Source of the DNA: Methylobacter sp.
Lineage (GTDB): Bacteria; Pseudomonadota; Gammaproteobacteria; Methylococcales; Methylomonadaceae
Length of the DNA: 35,562 nucleotides
NCBI RefSeq assembly: GCF_023227905.1
Contig: NZ_JALOCF010000052.1
Coordinates: 1-35,562, forward strand
Reading direction: 5' to 3'
Both the position numbers and the translations under genes were made by a program. Shown here piece after piece: positions 24,642-33,260 of this stretch; the first letter of the stretch is position 1, and each line of letters begins with the position of its first letter. The notes below the pieces were generated by a model. The model made no database searches. It saw only the letters and a program-made list of their open reading frames with translations, and was not told where the DNA came from.

Positions 24642-26579
24642 ATGGGTAAAAACGTAACTCAGAAGCTGATCGAAAGCCATTTGACCGAAGGCCGCATGAT
24701 ATTCGGTGAAGAGATTGGCTTAAAAATCGATCAAACACTCACCCAGGACGCAACCGGTACTCTGGTCATGCTGGAATTTGAGGCGATGGGCATTGCGCGC
24801 GTACGAACCGAACTTTCCGTCCAGTATGTAGACCACAACCTGCTGCAGGAAGACTTTAAAAACTCCGACGACCATCTGTTTCTGCGTAGCGCATGCAAGA
24901 AGTTCGGCCTTTGGTATAGCCGTCCCGGCAACGGCGTGAGCCATCCCGTGCATATGGAGCGTTTCGGCGTACCGGGAAAAACCTTGCTGGGCTCGGACAG
25001 CCATACCTGCGCGGCCGGTTCATTGGGAATGCTGGCAATCGGTGCAGGCGGCCTGGAGGTGGCGATGGCGATGGTGGGAGAGCCATTTTACCTGAAAATG
25101 CCGAAAATAGGGGGCGTCAAGCTGGTCGGGGAATTGCCCGATTGGGTGAGCGCCAAGGATGTGATTTTGGAAATGCTGCGCAGGCATGATGTCGACGGCG
25201 GGCTTGGCAAGATCGTCGAATATTACGGCCCCGGATTGAGATTTCTGTCCGCCATGGACCGGCATGTGATCGCCAACATGGGCGCCGAACTGGGCGCCAC
25301 CACGACGGTTTTTCCATCGGACGATGCGGTGAAGGAGTTCCTGAAAAGCCAGGGGCGTGAGCAAGCCTTTCGGGAAATTCTCGCGGACCCGGACGCGGAA
25401 TACGACGAATACGAGGAAATCAACCTGTCGGAACTGGAGCCTTTGATTGCGCTGCCCAGCAGCCCGGGTAACGTGGTGCCGGTGCGCGAGGTGACGGGCC
25501 GGGAAATCTACCAGTCCTATATCGGATCATCCGCCAACCCAGGACTACGGGACTTTGCCATTCCGGCCATGATCGTCGACGGCAAACAGACTCACGACCG
25601 CGTTTCATTCGACGTCAATCCCACGTCCCGGCAGATATTGGAGAACATGACGGCAACCGGCATACTGGGAAAGCTCATCCATGCGGGCGCGCGCCTTCAT
25701 CAGGCAGGTTGCGGCGGTTGTATCGGCATGGGACAGGCTCCGGCTACCGGCCGCATTAGCCTGCGCACCGTTCCCCGGAATTTTCCGGGCCGCTCGGGCA
25801 CCAAGGAAGATCAGGTGTATTTGTGCAGCCCGGAAACCGCCGCCGCCTCGGCCCTAACCGGCGTGATCACCGACCCGCGAACGCTGGGCATGGCGTACCC
25901 CCGTTTCATGCCGCCCAAAACCGAACTCCTCAACATCGAAATGCTGGTTCCACCCGCACAGGAAGGCGAACCGTATGACTTGGAGAAAGGTCCCAATATC
26001 AAACCGCTGCCTCAGTTAGAGCCTCTGCCCGATACTCTCGAAGGGCCGGCGCTATTGAAAGTGGGAGATGATATTTCCACGGATGAGATTCTGCCTGCCG
26101 GAGCCAAAGTGCTGCCTTTTCGCAGTAATATTCCGGCAATCAGCCGATTTGTTTTCAGCCCGATCGACGAGACATACTACGAAAGAGCTATGAGCTATCA
26201 GAAACAGGGATCGTTCATTGTTGGCGGCAGCAATTACGGGCAGGGTTCGAGCCGTGAGCATGCAGCCCTAGGCCCCCGCTATTTGGGAGTCAAAGCCGTG
26301 ATCGCAAAAAGCTTTGCCCGAATACATTTGCAGAATCTAAGCAACTTCGGCATTTTGCCCCTGATATTTACCGATCCGGATGATTGGAACAAGATCGCCC
26401 AAGACGACACGCTCTCCATACCTGATGTACGCAATGCCATTCGCCAGGGAAATAGCGTCAAGGTGATCAATCTGACCAGGAACGAAACTTATGAGACCGA
26501 GCATCGGATGACGCATTATCAAGTGGAAATGGTGCTGGCGGGTAGCCTGATCAATCTGGTTAAGCAAAAAGCGTCCTGA
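24642..26579 (+). CDS. Aconitate hydratase, short (about 645 aa) form
   Basis: This 4Fe-4S aconitase interconverts citrate and isocitrate. I chose ATG 24642 (MGKNVTQKLIESHL, 645 aa), with GGGAG about 10 bases upstream; an open frame back to 24588 has no better site. The cluster cysteines are Cys123 (SDSHTCAAG) and Cys357/Cys360 (AGCGGCIGMG). The C-terminal swivel domain carries DDISTDEILPAG and the substrate motif GGSNYGQGSSREHAAL. It is clearly shorter than AcnA (about 890) or AcnB (about 860) and belongs to the short bacterial aconitase group, near mitochondrial-type and homoaconitase-like enzymes. Whether it is the main TCA-cycle enzyme or a second copy cannot be told here. It converges with the CapA-like gene after 14 bases. 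Confidence 0.9.
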   Translation: MGKNVTQKLIESHLTEGRMIFGEEIGLKIDQTLTQDATGTLVMLEFEAMGIARVRTELSVQYVDHNLLQEDFKNSDDHLFLRSACKKFGLWYSRPGNGVSHPVHMERFGVPGKTLLGSDSHTCAAGSLGMLAIGAGGLEVAMAMVGEPFYLKMPKIGGVKLVGELPDWVSAKDVILEMLRRHDVDGGLGKIVEYYGPGLRFLSAMDRHVIANMGAELGATTTVFPSDDAVKEFLKSQGREQAFREILADPDAEYDEYEEINLSELEPLIALPSSPGNVVPVREVTGREIYQSYIGSSANPGLRDFAIPAMIVDGKQTHDRVSFDVNPTSRQILENMTATGILGKLIHAGARLHQAGCGGCIGMGQAPATGRISLRTVPRNFPGRSGTKEDQVYLCSPETAAASALTGVITDPRTLGMAYPRFMPPKTELLNIEMLVPPAQEGEPYDLEKGPNIKPLPQLEPLPDTLEGPALLKVGDDISTDEILPAGAKVLPFRSNIPAISRFVFSPIDETYYERAMSYQKQGSFIVGGSNYGQGSSREHAALGPRYLGVKAVIAKSFARIHLQNLSNFGILPLIFTDPDDWNKIAQDDTLSIPDVRNAIRQGNSVKVINLTRNETYETEHRMTHYQVEMVLAGSLINLVKQKAS

Positions 26580-26593
26580 TTAGCAAAACCTCA

Positions 26594-27865
26594 TTATCCG
26601 GCCGATAAAGCCAACCGACGCCCATTGACCAATTCGACTCTCGCACCCAGCGGCCGGCTTTCCCTGTCCATGACGTGCAGCAGCCACCGCACATCGTCCG
26701 GGTGCGCATAATTCAAGCGGAAGCGTTTGATTTGCAGGGGCGTCATGCTCAAGCTGACCAGCTTTCCGGTCGCCAAGTCCAGGGTCACAAAATACATCAG
26801 GGCCAGATCGCCCCGGAATTCCTCGTATCCTGAAATGCCTTCGTAGTCGTTCAGAAAGTCGCCGCAGCCGTAAATAATCGGCTTCCCCTGATACACCTCG
26901 ACGCCCTTGGGATGATGCGACGAGTGGCCGTGCACCACGTCCACCTGAGCCAGGTCTATCAGCCGGTGCGCAAAGTCCTTTTGCTCGTTTGAGACATGGT
27001 AGCCCCAGTTGCCGCCCCAGTGTATCGAAGCCACCACGCAATCGCCTTTTTGCTTAAGGGCCGAGATCCGCTCCGCAATGCGGCGCACCGCGTCCTCTGA
27101 CAAATCCGGCAATAAGTTCACGCCCGGCCTATTGCTGCGAGCACCCCATTGCCGGGGAATGCCGCTGCTTTCATGGCCGAAGCCGAACACCAGCACGCGA
27201 CCTTTCCCGGCCACATCGATAATCGCCGGTGCCTCGGCTTCCGACTGGTTTTGCCCCGCGCCCGCAACCTTGAGCTTTACACCTTCCAAACCGGTCAATG
27301 TTTCTTTCAATCCGGCATAACCCCAATCCAGCACATGATTGTTGGACAGAACGCAACAGTCGATGTTCGCCGCCGTAAGGCAGGGGATATTTTGCGGCTG
27401 CATCCGGTAATGGATGCCTTTCCGGGGCCAAAAGTCCGGGCTGGACGTCACCGCCGTCTCCAGGTTAATGATGCGGGCATCGGGGTTAAGGCTCCGAAGC
27501 TCTGCAAGCGCATCTCCCCAGATATAGGCAAAATCGACCGGTTTCGGGATCGGCCCGTTAGCTTCTTCCGCGAGCCTCACATAGCCCTTGGCGGAAGTCA
27601 TATAAGGTTCATAAAGCTGCGGATTGCCGGGATGCGGCAGCACCTGGTCGATGCCCCGCCCGGTCATCACATCGCCGCTCAAAAACAGCGTCACCGTTTG
27701 GCTGCCGCCAGAAGCGGCCTGAGATGAAAGGCTGTGCTCTGGAATTATTTTGTTCATATCTCCTTCCGCTGGGCGCGTTTTAGTCATGCTCAGGGCAGCT
27801 GCCGCGATCCCGGCTAATTTCAGGAAATCCCTTCGCGTCCTCGGATTTAGCGGGTATTTATTCAT
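26594..27865 (-). CDS. CapA-family metallophosphoesterase-like protein with Tat signal
   Basis: This 423-aa protein of the CapA/PgsA (poly-gamma-glutamate capsule) family has a calcineurin-like phosphoesterase fold. A twin-arginine signal (TRRDFLKLAGIAAAALS, residues 10-26) sends it folded to the periplasm. The metal-site motifs are in order: GDVMTGRGID near 64, NLETAVT near 135, SNNHVLDWGYAGL near 169, SIHWGGNWGY near 278, and HGHSSHHPKGVE near 312. CIYG-like motif YGCGDFLNDYE follows. No capB or capC homologue is next to it, so polyglutamate synthesis is not supported; a periplasmic phosphodiesterase or phosphatase is the safer reading. It is divergent from the phosphoribosyltransferase operon. 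Confidence 0.85.
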   Translation of the reverse strand: MNKYPLNPRTRRDFLKLAGIAAAALSMTKTRPAEGDMNKIIPEHSLSSQAASGGSQTVTLFLSGDVMTGRGIDQVLPHPGNPQLYEPYMTSAKGYVRLAEEANGPIPKPVDFAYIWGDALAELRSLNPDARIINLETAVTSSPDFWPRKGIHYRMQPQNIPCLTAANIDCCVLSNNHVLDWGYAGLKETLTGLEGVKLKVAGAGQNQSEAEAPAIIDVAGKGRVLVFGFGHESSGIPRQWGARSNRPGVNLLPDLSEDAVRRIAERISALKQKGDCVVASIHWGGNWGYHVSNEQKDFAHRLIDLAQVDVVHGHSSHHPKGVEVYQGKPIIYGCGDFLNDYEGISGYEEFRGDLALMYFVTLDLATGKLVSLSMTPLQIKRFRLNYAHPDDVRWLLHVMDRESRPLGARVELVNGRRLALSAG

Positions 27866-27925
27866 CGCCGGTACCTGGAGAAATCATAAAAATTAATACT
27901 GCTCCATCCGCACAAACTACGCAAC

Positions 27926-28111
27926 TCATGTTGCGCTGCTTAAGGTTTGCAATTGATCGGAAACTAAGCCATTGAGTTTAACTTTACAGGCAATGATACC
28001 CATCGAAAGCTCAGGATTCATCAAGCTTGCTTCATAAAATGAGCCTGTAAAATACGCTAGCGTAGATGCTATAAGTATTTGTAAGTATTCATTATCCGAA
28101 TAGACCGGCAT
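27926..28111 (-). CDS. Possible small protein, 61 aa
   Basis: An ATG at 28111 opens a 61-codon frame (starting MPVYSDNEYLQILIASTLAYF) that ends just before the CapA-like gene. Its residue composition is protein-like: an N-terminal hydrophobic helix and a balanced tail. The longer frame extending back through the phosphoribosyltransferase gene reads as random. No clear ribosome-binding site is present. It could equally be chance coding in the divergent promoter region. Confidence 0.3.
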   Translation of the reverse strand: MPVYSDNEYLQILIASTLAYFTGSFYEASLMNPELSMGIIACKVKLNGLVSDQLQTLSSAT

Positions 28112-28150
28112 ATGCTTTATTAACGTTTTACAGCAAACGGTGCAGTGCGT

Positions 28151-28852
28151 ATGACCAAGAGAAATATCTTGAAACTGCCATTTGAAGATCGGACCCAGGC
28201 CGGACGTTTGCTGGGAGAGGCGCTGGCTGAATATGCAAAGCGTTCTGACGTGGTCGTCCTCGCCCTGCCCCGCGGCGGCGTTCCGGTGGGCTTCGAGGTC
28301 GCCCGGATGATCGACGCGCCGCTGGACATCATATTGGTGCGCAAGTTGGGAACTCCCGGTCAAGAAGAGTTGGCGATGGGCGCAATCGCCAGCGGCGGCG
28401 TGTGCGTGCTGAACCCCAATATAGTAGCGGTCATCGATATCAGCCAAGAGGCCATTGAGGCTGTCGCCGCAACAGAGCGGCAAGAGCTGGAACGGCGCGA
28501 ACGGGTTTATCGGGGAAACCAGCCGCCTCCCGCAGTAGAGAACCAGTGCTTAATTCTGGTAGACGACGGCTTGGCTACCGGGGCGAGCATGCTGGCCGCG
28601 GTCTCCGCGCTGAGACAACGAAAACCCGCTTCTATCGTGGTCGCCATACCCGTGGCCCCGCCCGATACGGTGCAGCGGCTGAAACAGGAAGCCGATGATG
28701 TGGTCTGCCTGGCAACGCCCGAGCCTTTTTCGGCGGTCGGCCGCTGGTACCGGGAGTTTCCGCAGACCAGCGACGATGAAGTCAAGTCTCTTTTGGAGCG
28801 TGCCGGCTCCATGTCCACCACTCCCCTAAACGCGACAAAAAGCCATGACTAA
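28151..28852 (+). CDS. Phosphoribosyltransferase-domain protein
   Basis: This 233-aa type I phosphoribosyltransferase-fold protein has the PRPP-binding loop LILVDDGLATGAS near residues 134-146, preceded by LALPRGGVPVGFEVA and VRKLGTPGQEELAMGA, which are typical of the large family of stand-alone PRTase-domain proteins found in proteobacteria. I prefer ATG 28151 over GTG 28145. Substrate base is unknown. Its end overlaps the next gene by 8 bases, and that gene overlaps the PRPP-synthetase-like gene by 4 bases, so the three form a tight operon. Such PRTase domains are often adjacent or fused to dienelactone-hydrolase-like domains, as here. Confidence 0.85.
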   Translation: MTKRNILKLPFEDRTQAGRLLGEALAEYAKRSDVVVLALPRGGVPVGFEVARMIDAPLDIILVRKLGTPGQEELAMGAIASGGVCVLNPNIVAVIDISQEAIEAVAATERQELERRERVYRGNQPPPAVENQCLILVDDGLATGASMLAAVSALRQRKPASIVVAIPVAPPDTVQRLKQEADDVVCLATPEPFSAVGRWYREFPQTSDDEVKSLLERAGSMSTTPLNATKSHD

Positions 28853-29516
28853 TCCAGTATCCCCCGCATATTCCATCGACGTCAGCATAGCCTTTGAAGG
28901 CTTTTCCCTGGACGGCCTTCTTACTATTCCCGAGCCTGCCAAGGGGCTGGTAGTGTTCGCCCACGGGAGCGGCAGCAGCCGGTTCAGCTCGCGCAATCGT
29001 TTCGTGGCCGAAATCCTGAACGAGGCAGGGATTGCCACCTTACTGTTCGATCTGTTGACGGAGGAAGAGGAAGACCTCGATCAACACAGCCGTGAATTTC
29101 GCTTCGATATCGATTTATTGACCGACAGGCTGATCGGCGTGATTGACTGGCTGAGCCGGCAAACAGAGACAGCCGATCTGCCGGTCGGACTGTTCGGAGC
29201 CAGCACCGGCGCGGCCGCAGCGCTGGGTGCCGCCGCGGCACGCCCCAACAAGGTGGACGCCGTGGTGTCACGCGGCGGACGGCCGGATCTGGCCCTGCCG
29301 CATCTTGCCAAGGTCAAGGCGCCTACGCTGTTGATCGTAGGCGGGGATGACAGCGTCGTGATCGAGCTTAATCAGCAGGCGGCCGAGCGACTGGCGATTG
29401 AACACCGCCTGGAGATCATTCCCGGCGCTACCCACCTGTTCGAAGAGAAAGGCAAATTGGAACAGGTGGCGAATCTCGCCTGCAACTGGTTCCTGCATTA
29501 TTTTCACGGTTCATGA
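28845..29516 (+). CDS. Dienelactone-hydrolase-like alpha/beta hydrolase
   Basis: This 223-aa alpha/beta hydrolase has the oxyanion region VVFAHGSGSSRFSSRNR near 37-52 and a nucleophile elbow GASTG near 118-122. The acid lies in VGGDDSV near 165-170 and the histidine in GATHLFEE near 194-201, so the Ser-Asp-His triad is complete. No signal peptide is seen, so it is cytoplasmic. The start overlaps the phosphoribosyltransferase stop by 8 bases and its stop overlaps the next start (ATGA). The family is known as 'phosphoribosyl transferase-associated' hydrolase in many genomes; its substrate is not established to my knowledge. Confidence 0.85.
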   Translation: MTNPVSPAYSIDVSIAFEGFSLDGLLTIPEPAKGLVVFAHGSGSSRFSSRNRFVAEILNEAGIATLLFDLLTEEEEDLDQHSREFRFDIDLLTDRLIGVIDWLSRQTETADLPVGLFGASTGAAAALGAAAARPNKVDAVVSRGGRPDLALPHLAKVKAPTLLIVGGDDSVVIELNQQAAERLAIEHRLEIIPGATHLFEEKGKLEQVANLACNWFLHYFHGS

Positions 29517-30499
29517 GTCCCGATACGCTTCGGCTGTTTGCGCTGAGTGAAAGCCGGACATTGGGAGATAGCATCGCAACCGTCCTCGGTTTGCCGCTGA
29601 GCGCGCACGAAGAAAGAGACTTCGAGGATGGCGAACACAAAACACGTCCTCTGGAAAACGTCCGAGGCTGCGAGGTCTTCGTCATCCAATCGCTGTACAG
29701 CGAGCCGGGCTTAAGCGTCAACGACAAACTTTGCCGCCTGCTGTTTTTCATCGGCGCGCTAAAAGATGCTTCCGCCCGATCGGTAACCGCCGTCCTGCCC
29801 TACCTGGCTTATGCGCGTAAGGACCGGAAAACCAAAACACGCGATCCGGTCACCACCCGCTATATGGCCCAACTGCTGGAGGCCGTGGGCACCGACCGGG
29901 TGCTGACCCTTGATGTGCATAATCTCGCCGCTTATCAAAACGCTTTTCGCTGCCCGGCAGATCACCTGGAAGCCAAAAACCTGTTCGTCGAACATTTTGC
30001 AGCCAAGTTTCCAGATCTTGAGATGGTCGTAATATCGCCCGACGTTGGCGGCATCAAACGGGCGGAACAGTTTCGGGAAGCACTGAGCCGGCGCCTGAAC
30101 AGACCGGCAGGCAGCGCTTTCATGGACAAGCAGCGCAGCGCCGGAATCGTCAGCGGCGAAGCCTTGGTGGGCGACGTACAAGGCAAAGCCGCCATCATTA
30201 TCGACGATATGATCAGCACCGGCGGCACGATCTCGCGAACGGCGCATGCCTGTCGAAAGCAGGGCGCGCACAGTGTCCATGCCGCCGCCGCCCACGGCAT
30301 TTTTGCCGGCAAGGCTGATCAAGTCGTCGCCGACCCCGCATTGGATAGCCTCGTGGTCACCAATACGCTGCCCCCGTTCCGGCTCGATCCTGAACTCGTA
30401 CGGAAACGGCTGACGGTGCTGGATGTCGCGCCGCTGTTCGCGGACGCCATCCAGCGCATCCATAGCGGCGGTTCGATCGTAGATCTTCTAGGGGAGTAA
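29513..30499 (+). CDS. Ribose-phosphate pyrophosphokinase-like protein
   Basis: This 328-aa PRPP-synthetase family protein would make PRPP from ribose 5-phosphate and ATP. Recognisable elements are the ATP-binding ARKDRKTKTRDPVTTRY near 102-118 (canonical ARQDR), DVHN near 134-137 (canonical DLHxxQIQGFF, here without the GFF), and the PRPP loop IIDDMISTGGTI near 224-235. The divergence at these motifs suggests a specialised paralogue rather than the housekeeping Prs, which is normally near 315 aa and more conserved. It is translationally coupled to the hydrolase and follows a phosphoribosyltransferase, so PRPP made here may feed that enzyme (inference). Confidence 0.85.
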   Translation: MSPDTLRLFALSESRTLGDSIATVLGLPLSAHEERDFEDGEHKTRPLENVRGCEVFVIQSLYSEPGLSVNDKLCRLLFFIGALKDASARSVTAVLPYLAYARKDRKTKTRDPVTTRYMAQLLEAVGTDRVLTLDVHNLAAYQNAFRCPADHLEAKNLFVEHFAAKFPDLEMVVISPDVGGIKRAEQFREALSRRLNRPAGSAFMDKQRSAGIVSGEALVGDVQGKAAIIIDDMISTGGTISRTAHACRKQGAHSVHAAAAHGIFAGKADQVVADPALDSLVVTNTLPPFRLDPELVRKRLTVLDVAPLFADAIQRIHSGGSIVDLLGE

Positions 30500-30549
30500 A
30501 GATATAAGAGCGGCTCAAAAGCCTTTTAATATTTTTACCCAAACTGCCG

Positions 30550-31548
30550 TTACCAGTAATGCAAATACCGCTCTGCCAGGTCGAGATAGGTTCGGGCGAG
30601 TCCGAGCCAACGCTGATGATCCTGCACCTGGTGATCCACGGTGTGCCATACCGCGATCTTGGCGCGCAAACAGGCACGGAAAACCTTGTAAAACCCGATG
30701 AGTTTGCTGGGGCAGGCATCGTTGGCCGCTTCAAGGTAACCCTGTAGAATCTTGTCGCCGATACGGGGCGCACCGAGACGATCGCATTCCATAGCCAGAT
30801 AAGCCAGTTCTTCCACTGGATCGAGACTGCGAAACTCCCGGTTGAACTCCAGGCAATCAATGATCACCGGCGGGGCTGTTAAGCAGATGTGCTGGGGCCT
30901 GAGGTCGCCATGCGCATCGATAATGCGCCTTTCCCGCGCCCGCTGTTCCAGAAGCCCGCCCTGTGCCGCCAGAAATTGCCTTTGCGCTGCCGCGAGACGC
31001 TCCACCTGCGCCGTGGGCAAAGCGTAGCGGCTATCACGCAGCACCATCAGGTTGCCCTGGATGTCCTCCTCGAAGCGGCGCAGGTATTCGGCCGGGCTGA
31101 TGGGTAAAGGCACCGAGCGCCGATAGAAATCGGTCAGCACTTGGCTGACCTGTTGCACGTCCCTGCCATCGACCGTCCCCTTACGGATTGCGGCATCCAG
31201 CATGCGATCGGCGGGCAGGCGGCGCATCTGCACCAGCCAGTCCACGACCCGGCCTTCGCCGTCCAGCCGCAAATCGCCATCGCCTTGTCGTGTCAGCGGC
31301 ACGGTGCCGAGATAAACTTGCCTGGCCAGCCGCCGGTTGAGGCTGACCTCCCGCTCGCAGTCTTTTTGCCTGGCCTCTAAAGTGCTGAAGTCCAGGAAAT
31401 CATACCGGACAGGCTTCTTCAGCTTGTAAACAAGACTTTCGGTCAGAAAGACCCAGGACATGTGGGTTTCGATAACTTCGACGCGCTTCGGCCGATCCGG
31501 GTAGACATCCGGTTGCCGGAGAAAGGCTATCTTTTCTTCGATATGCAT
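30550..31548 (-). CDS. APH-fold phosphotransferase of unknown substrate
   Basis: This 332-aa kinase-like protein of the aminoglycoside-phosphotransferase fold has the catalytic loop HGDLRPQHICL near 214-224, followed by the metal-binding IIDCLEFN near 229-236. A conserved lysine pair occurs in SLVYKLKKPVRYDFLDF near 38-54. These are the signatures of the COG2187-type kinases, often fused to an AAA kinase domain; here that second domain is absent. The start ATG 31548 follows GGGGAGTGCTC. It converges with the PRPP-synthetase-like gene. Nothing supports true aminoglycoside resistance. Confidence 0.8.
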   Translation of the reverse strand: MHIEEKIAFLRQPDVYPDRPKRVEVIETHMSWVFLTESLVYKLKKPVRYDFLDFSTLEARQKDCEREVSLNRRLARQVYLGTVPLTRQGDGDLRLDGEGRVVDWLVQMRRLPADRMLDAAIRKGTVDGRDVQQVSQVLTDFYRRSVPLPISPAEYLRRFEEDIQGNLMVLRDSRYALPTAQVERLAAAQRQFLAAQGGLLEQRARERRIIDAHGDLRPQHICLTAPPVIIDCLEFNREFRSLDPVEELAYLAMECDRLGAPRIGDKILQGYLEAANDACPSKLIGFYKVFRACLRAKIAVWHTVDHQVQDHQRWLGLARTYLDLAERYLHYW

Positions 31549-31838
31549 TGAGCACTCCCCTAAGCGGCAGTTCAGCCGCTAAGCCTTCGACCGAAGCAAC
31601 TCGCCACAGGCGGCAAGCTGTCACGTCTGCATTCTACTCGATTAAAGCGGCAGCTATCTATTCCCGTCAATGGCTAATTCACATCTTGAAAGCGGCTCGC
31701 TTTAAAGCTCCCTCGCAAGAAGATTTAGCACTGGCTTGTGAACAAAAATGAGGCAATCCTGATCGACAACCTGCTGATAGATCGATTAACTTAACAGCAG
31801 TGATGCTTTGCATAAGTCCCTTATTGGAGAGGAAAATT

Positions 31839-32573
31839 ATGGCAACTTTCGATATCCGTCAATTACAAACTGAGCTGACCGGTAAAAACCCTCGCATCAT
31901 CCTGAAAAAAGCGTTGGAGCTGTTCGACAATATTGCCATTGCTTTCAGCGGTGCGGAAGACGTGGCGCTGATCGATATGGCGGTCAAACTCAGGAAAGAC
32001 ATCCAGGTTTTTTGTTTGGATACCGGCCGCTTGCATCCGGAAACCTACCGCTTCATAGAAAAAGTCAGAAAACATTACCGGATAGACATTGAAATATTAT
32101 CGCCGGACAAAGACCTGCTCGACAGCCTGGTAAAAAAGAAAGGCCTGTTCAGCTTTTATGTGGACGGCCATCATGAATGTTGCGGCATCCGTAAAGTCGA
32201 GTCACTAAAACGCAAACTGCCCCAGTTGGATGCCTGGATGACCGGACAACGCAAAGATCAAAGCCCGGATACCCGGCAATCTATTCCTGAAGTGCAAATA
32301 GACAGCGAATTTTCCACCGCCGGACAGCCTTTGATTAAATTCAATCCGCTGGTCAATTGGAGCCTGACGCAAGTCTGGGATTATATTGAAGCCTATCAGG
32401 TGCCGTATAACGAACTGCATGAAAAAGGCTTTACCAGTATAGGCTGCGAGCCTTGCACCCGCGCTATTTTGCCTCATGAACATGAAAGAGCCGGCCGCTG
32501 GTGGTGGGAAGCGGGAGCTCAAAAAGAATGCGGCCTGCATGCCGGAAATGTCAAAGATAACGGTACTTCCTGA
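31839..32573 (+). CDS. cysH: Assimilatory APS reductase, iron-sulfur type
   Basis: This is a 244-aa phosphoadenylyl/adenylyl-sulfate reductase. It starts at ATG 31839 with GGAGAGG 6-8 bases upstream; the frame upstream of it is not needed. The PP-loop region reads AFSGAEDVALIDMAV near 33-47, then LDTGRLHPETYRF near 58-70. Two cysteine pairs (CCGIRK near 110 and GCEPC near 190) bind a 4Fe-4S cluster, which marks the APS-using form rather than the E. coli PAPS reductase. The catalytic cysteine lies in KECGLH near the C-terminus. The product, sulfite, feeds cysteine synthesis. No other sulfate genes are adjacent. Confidence 0.92.
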   Translation: MATFDIRQLQTELTGKNPRIILKKALELFDNIAIAFSGAEDVALIDMAVKLRKDIQVFCLDTGRLHPETYRFIEKVRKHYRIDIEILSPDKDLLDSLVKKKGLFSFYVDGHHECCGIRKVESLKRKLPQLDAWMTGQRKDQSPDTRQSIPEVQIDSEFSTAGQPLIKFNPLVNWSLTQVWDYIEAYQVPYNELHEKGFTSIGCEPCTRAILPHEHERAGRWWWEAGAQKECGLHAGNVKDNGTS

Positions 32574-32774
32574 CCCTATTGATTGTGTTTATTGCAAGCC
32601 GAGAATATCGCAGTAAAACATCACTGATGCCGCAGTATCGGCAATAATTAGGCTGGCATGATGAAAGGTAAAATTAAGGTTTGGCATTATTTTTATGGAT
32701 CGTTGATTTGAGCACAGAAAGAGCGTCTTTCAAAAAATTGTTGTGATGTATAGAAAATTCAATTACGCCTGCTG

Positions 32775-33155
32775 TTAAGCATACTGCGCTATGCCATTTC
32801 CGAAAGACCAGTTTTCCTTTTTAACTTCAACCAAATTGATCATCACATCTTCCCTTCGAACATCGAGCTCTCTATGAAGCCGATCTGCGATGGTATGGTA
32901 GAGCTGCTTCTTTAAATCAACACTTCGGCCTTCATTCAATGTGATTTGTATGACGATAATTCCGTCGCTTCGTCGAATGTCGAGATATGACGGATCATAA
33001 ATCAGAGTATCGCTATCGAGTTCCGTAATGATTTGAAAATTGTCTTTGGCGGGAATATTGATGGTCTCCAGCATAGACTGGTAGACGATGACGCCGACCT
33101 TTTTGCCAAAGCCATTCGGCCGGCCTTTCATTAACGAAATGCAAACTAACGGCAT
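32775..33155 (-). CDS. Tautomerase-superfamily protein (copy 2)
   Basis: This 126-aa protein starts MPLVCISLMKG, so Pro1 is available as catalytic base after Met removal. It ends KENWSFGNGIAQYA, nearly the same ending as the copy at 23819-24193 (WSFRDGIAQ), and the internal order (FQIITELDSDTL, then LNEGRSVDLKKQLYHTI, then EDVMINLVEV) also matches. Both are therefore paralogues of the tautomerase_2-like group. It is convergent with cysH and lies downstream of the MFS gene on the same strand; a shared transcript with that transporter is possible but the gap is about 105 bases. Confidence 0.85.
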   Translation of the reverse strand: MPLVCISLMKGRPNGFGKKVGVIVYQSMLETINIPAKDNFQIITELDSDTLIYDPSYLDIRRSDGIIVIQITLNEGRSVDLKKQLYHTIADRLHRELDVRREDVMINLVEVKKENWSFGNGIAQYA

Positions 33156-33260
33156 TTTTATGTCTCCATATTTTATTGTTGAAATAGTCTAACTACTTGA
33201 AGGACCGTCTGTAATTTTGAGTTTTTTCCTGATAAAACAACTTAAACTCACCCGTTAACT

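Noticed and set aside
26594..27865. Polyglutamate capsule synthesis locus
   Set aside because: Only the CapA-like protein is present; capB and capC homologues are absent.
30550..31548. Aminoglycoside resistance kinase
   Set aside because: The catalytic loop only shows the general APH fold; the protein fits COG2187-type kinases and no resistance or mobile context is present.
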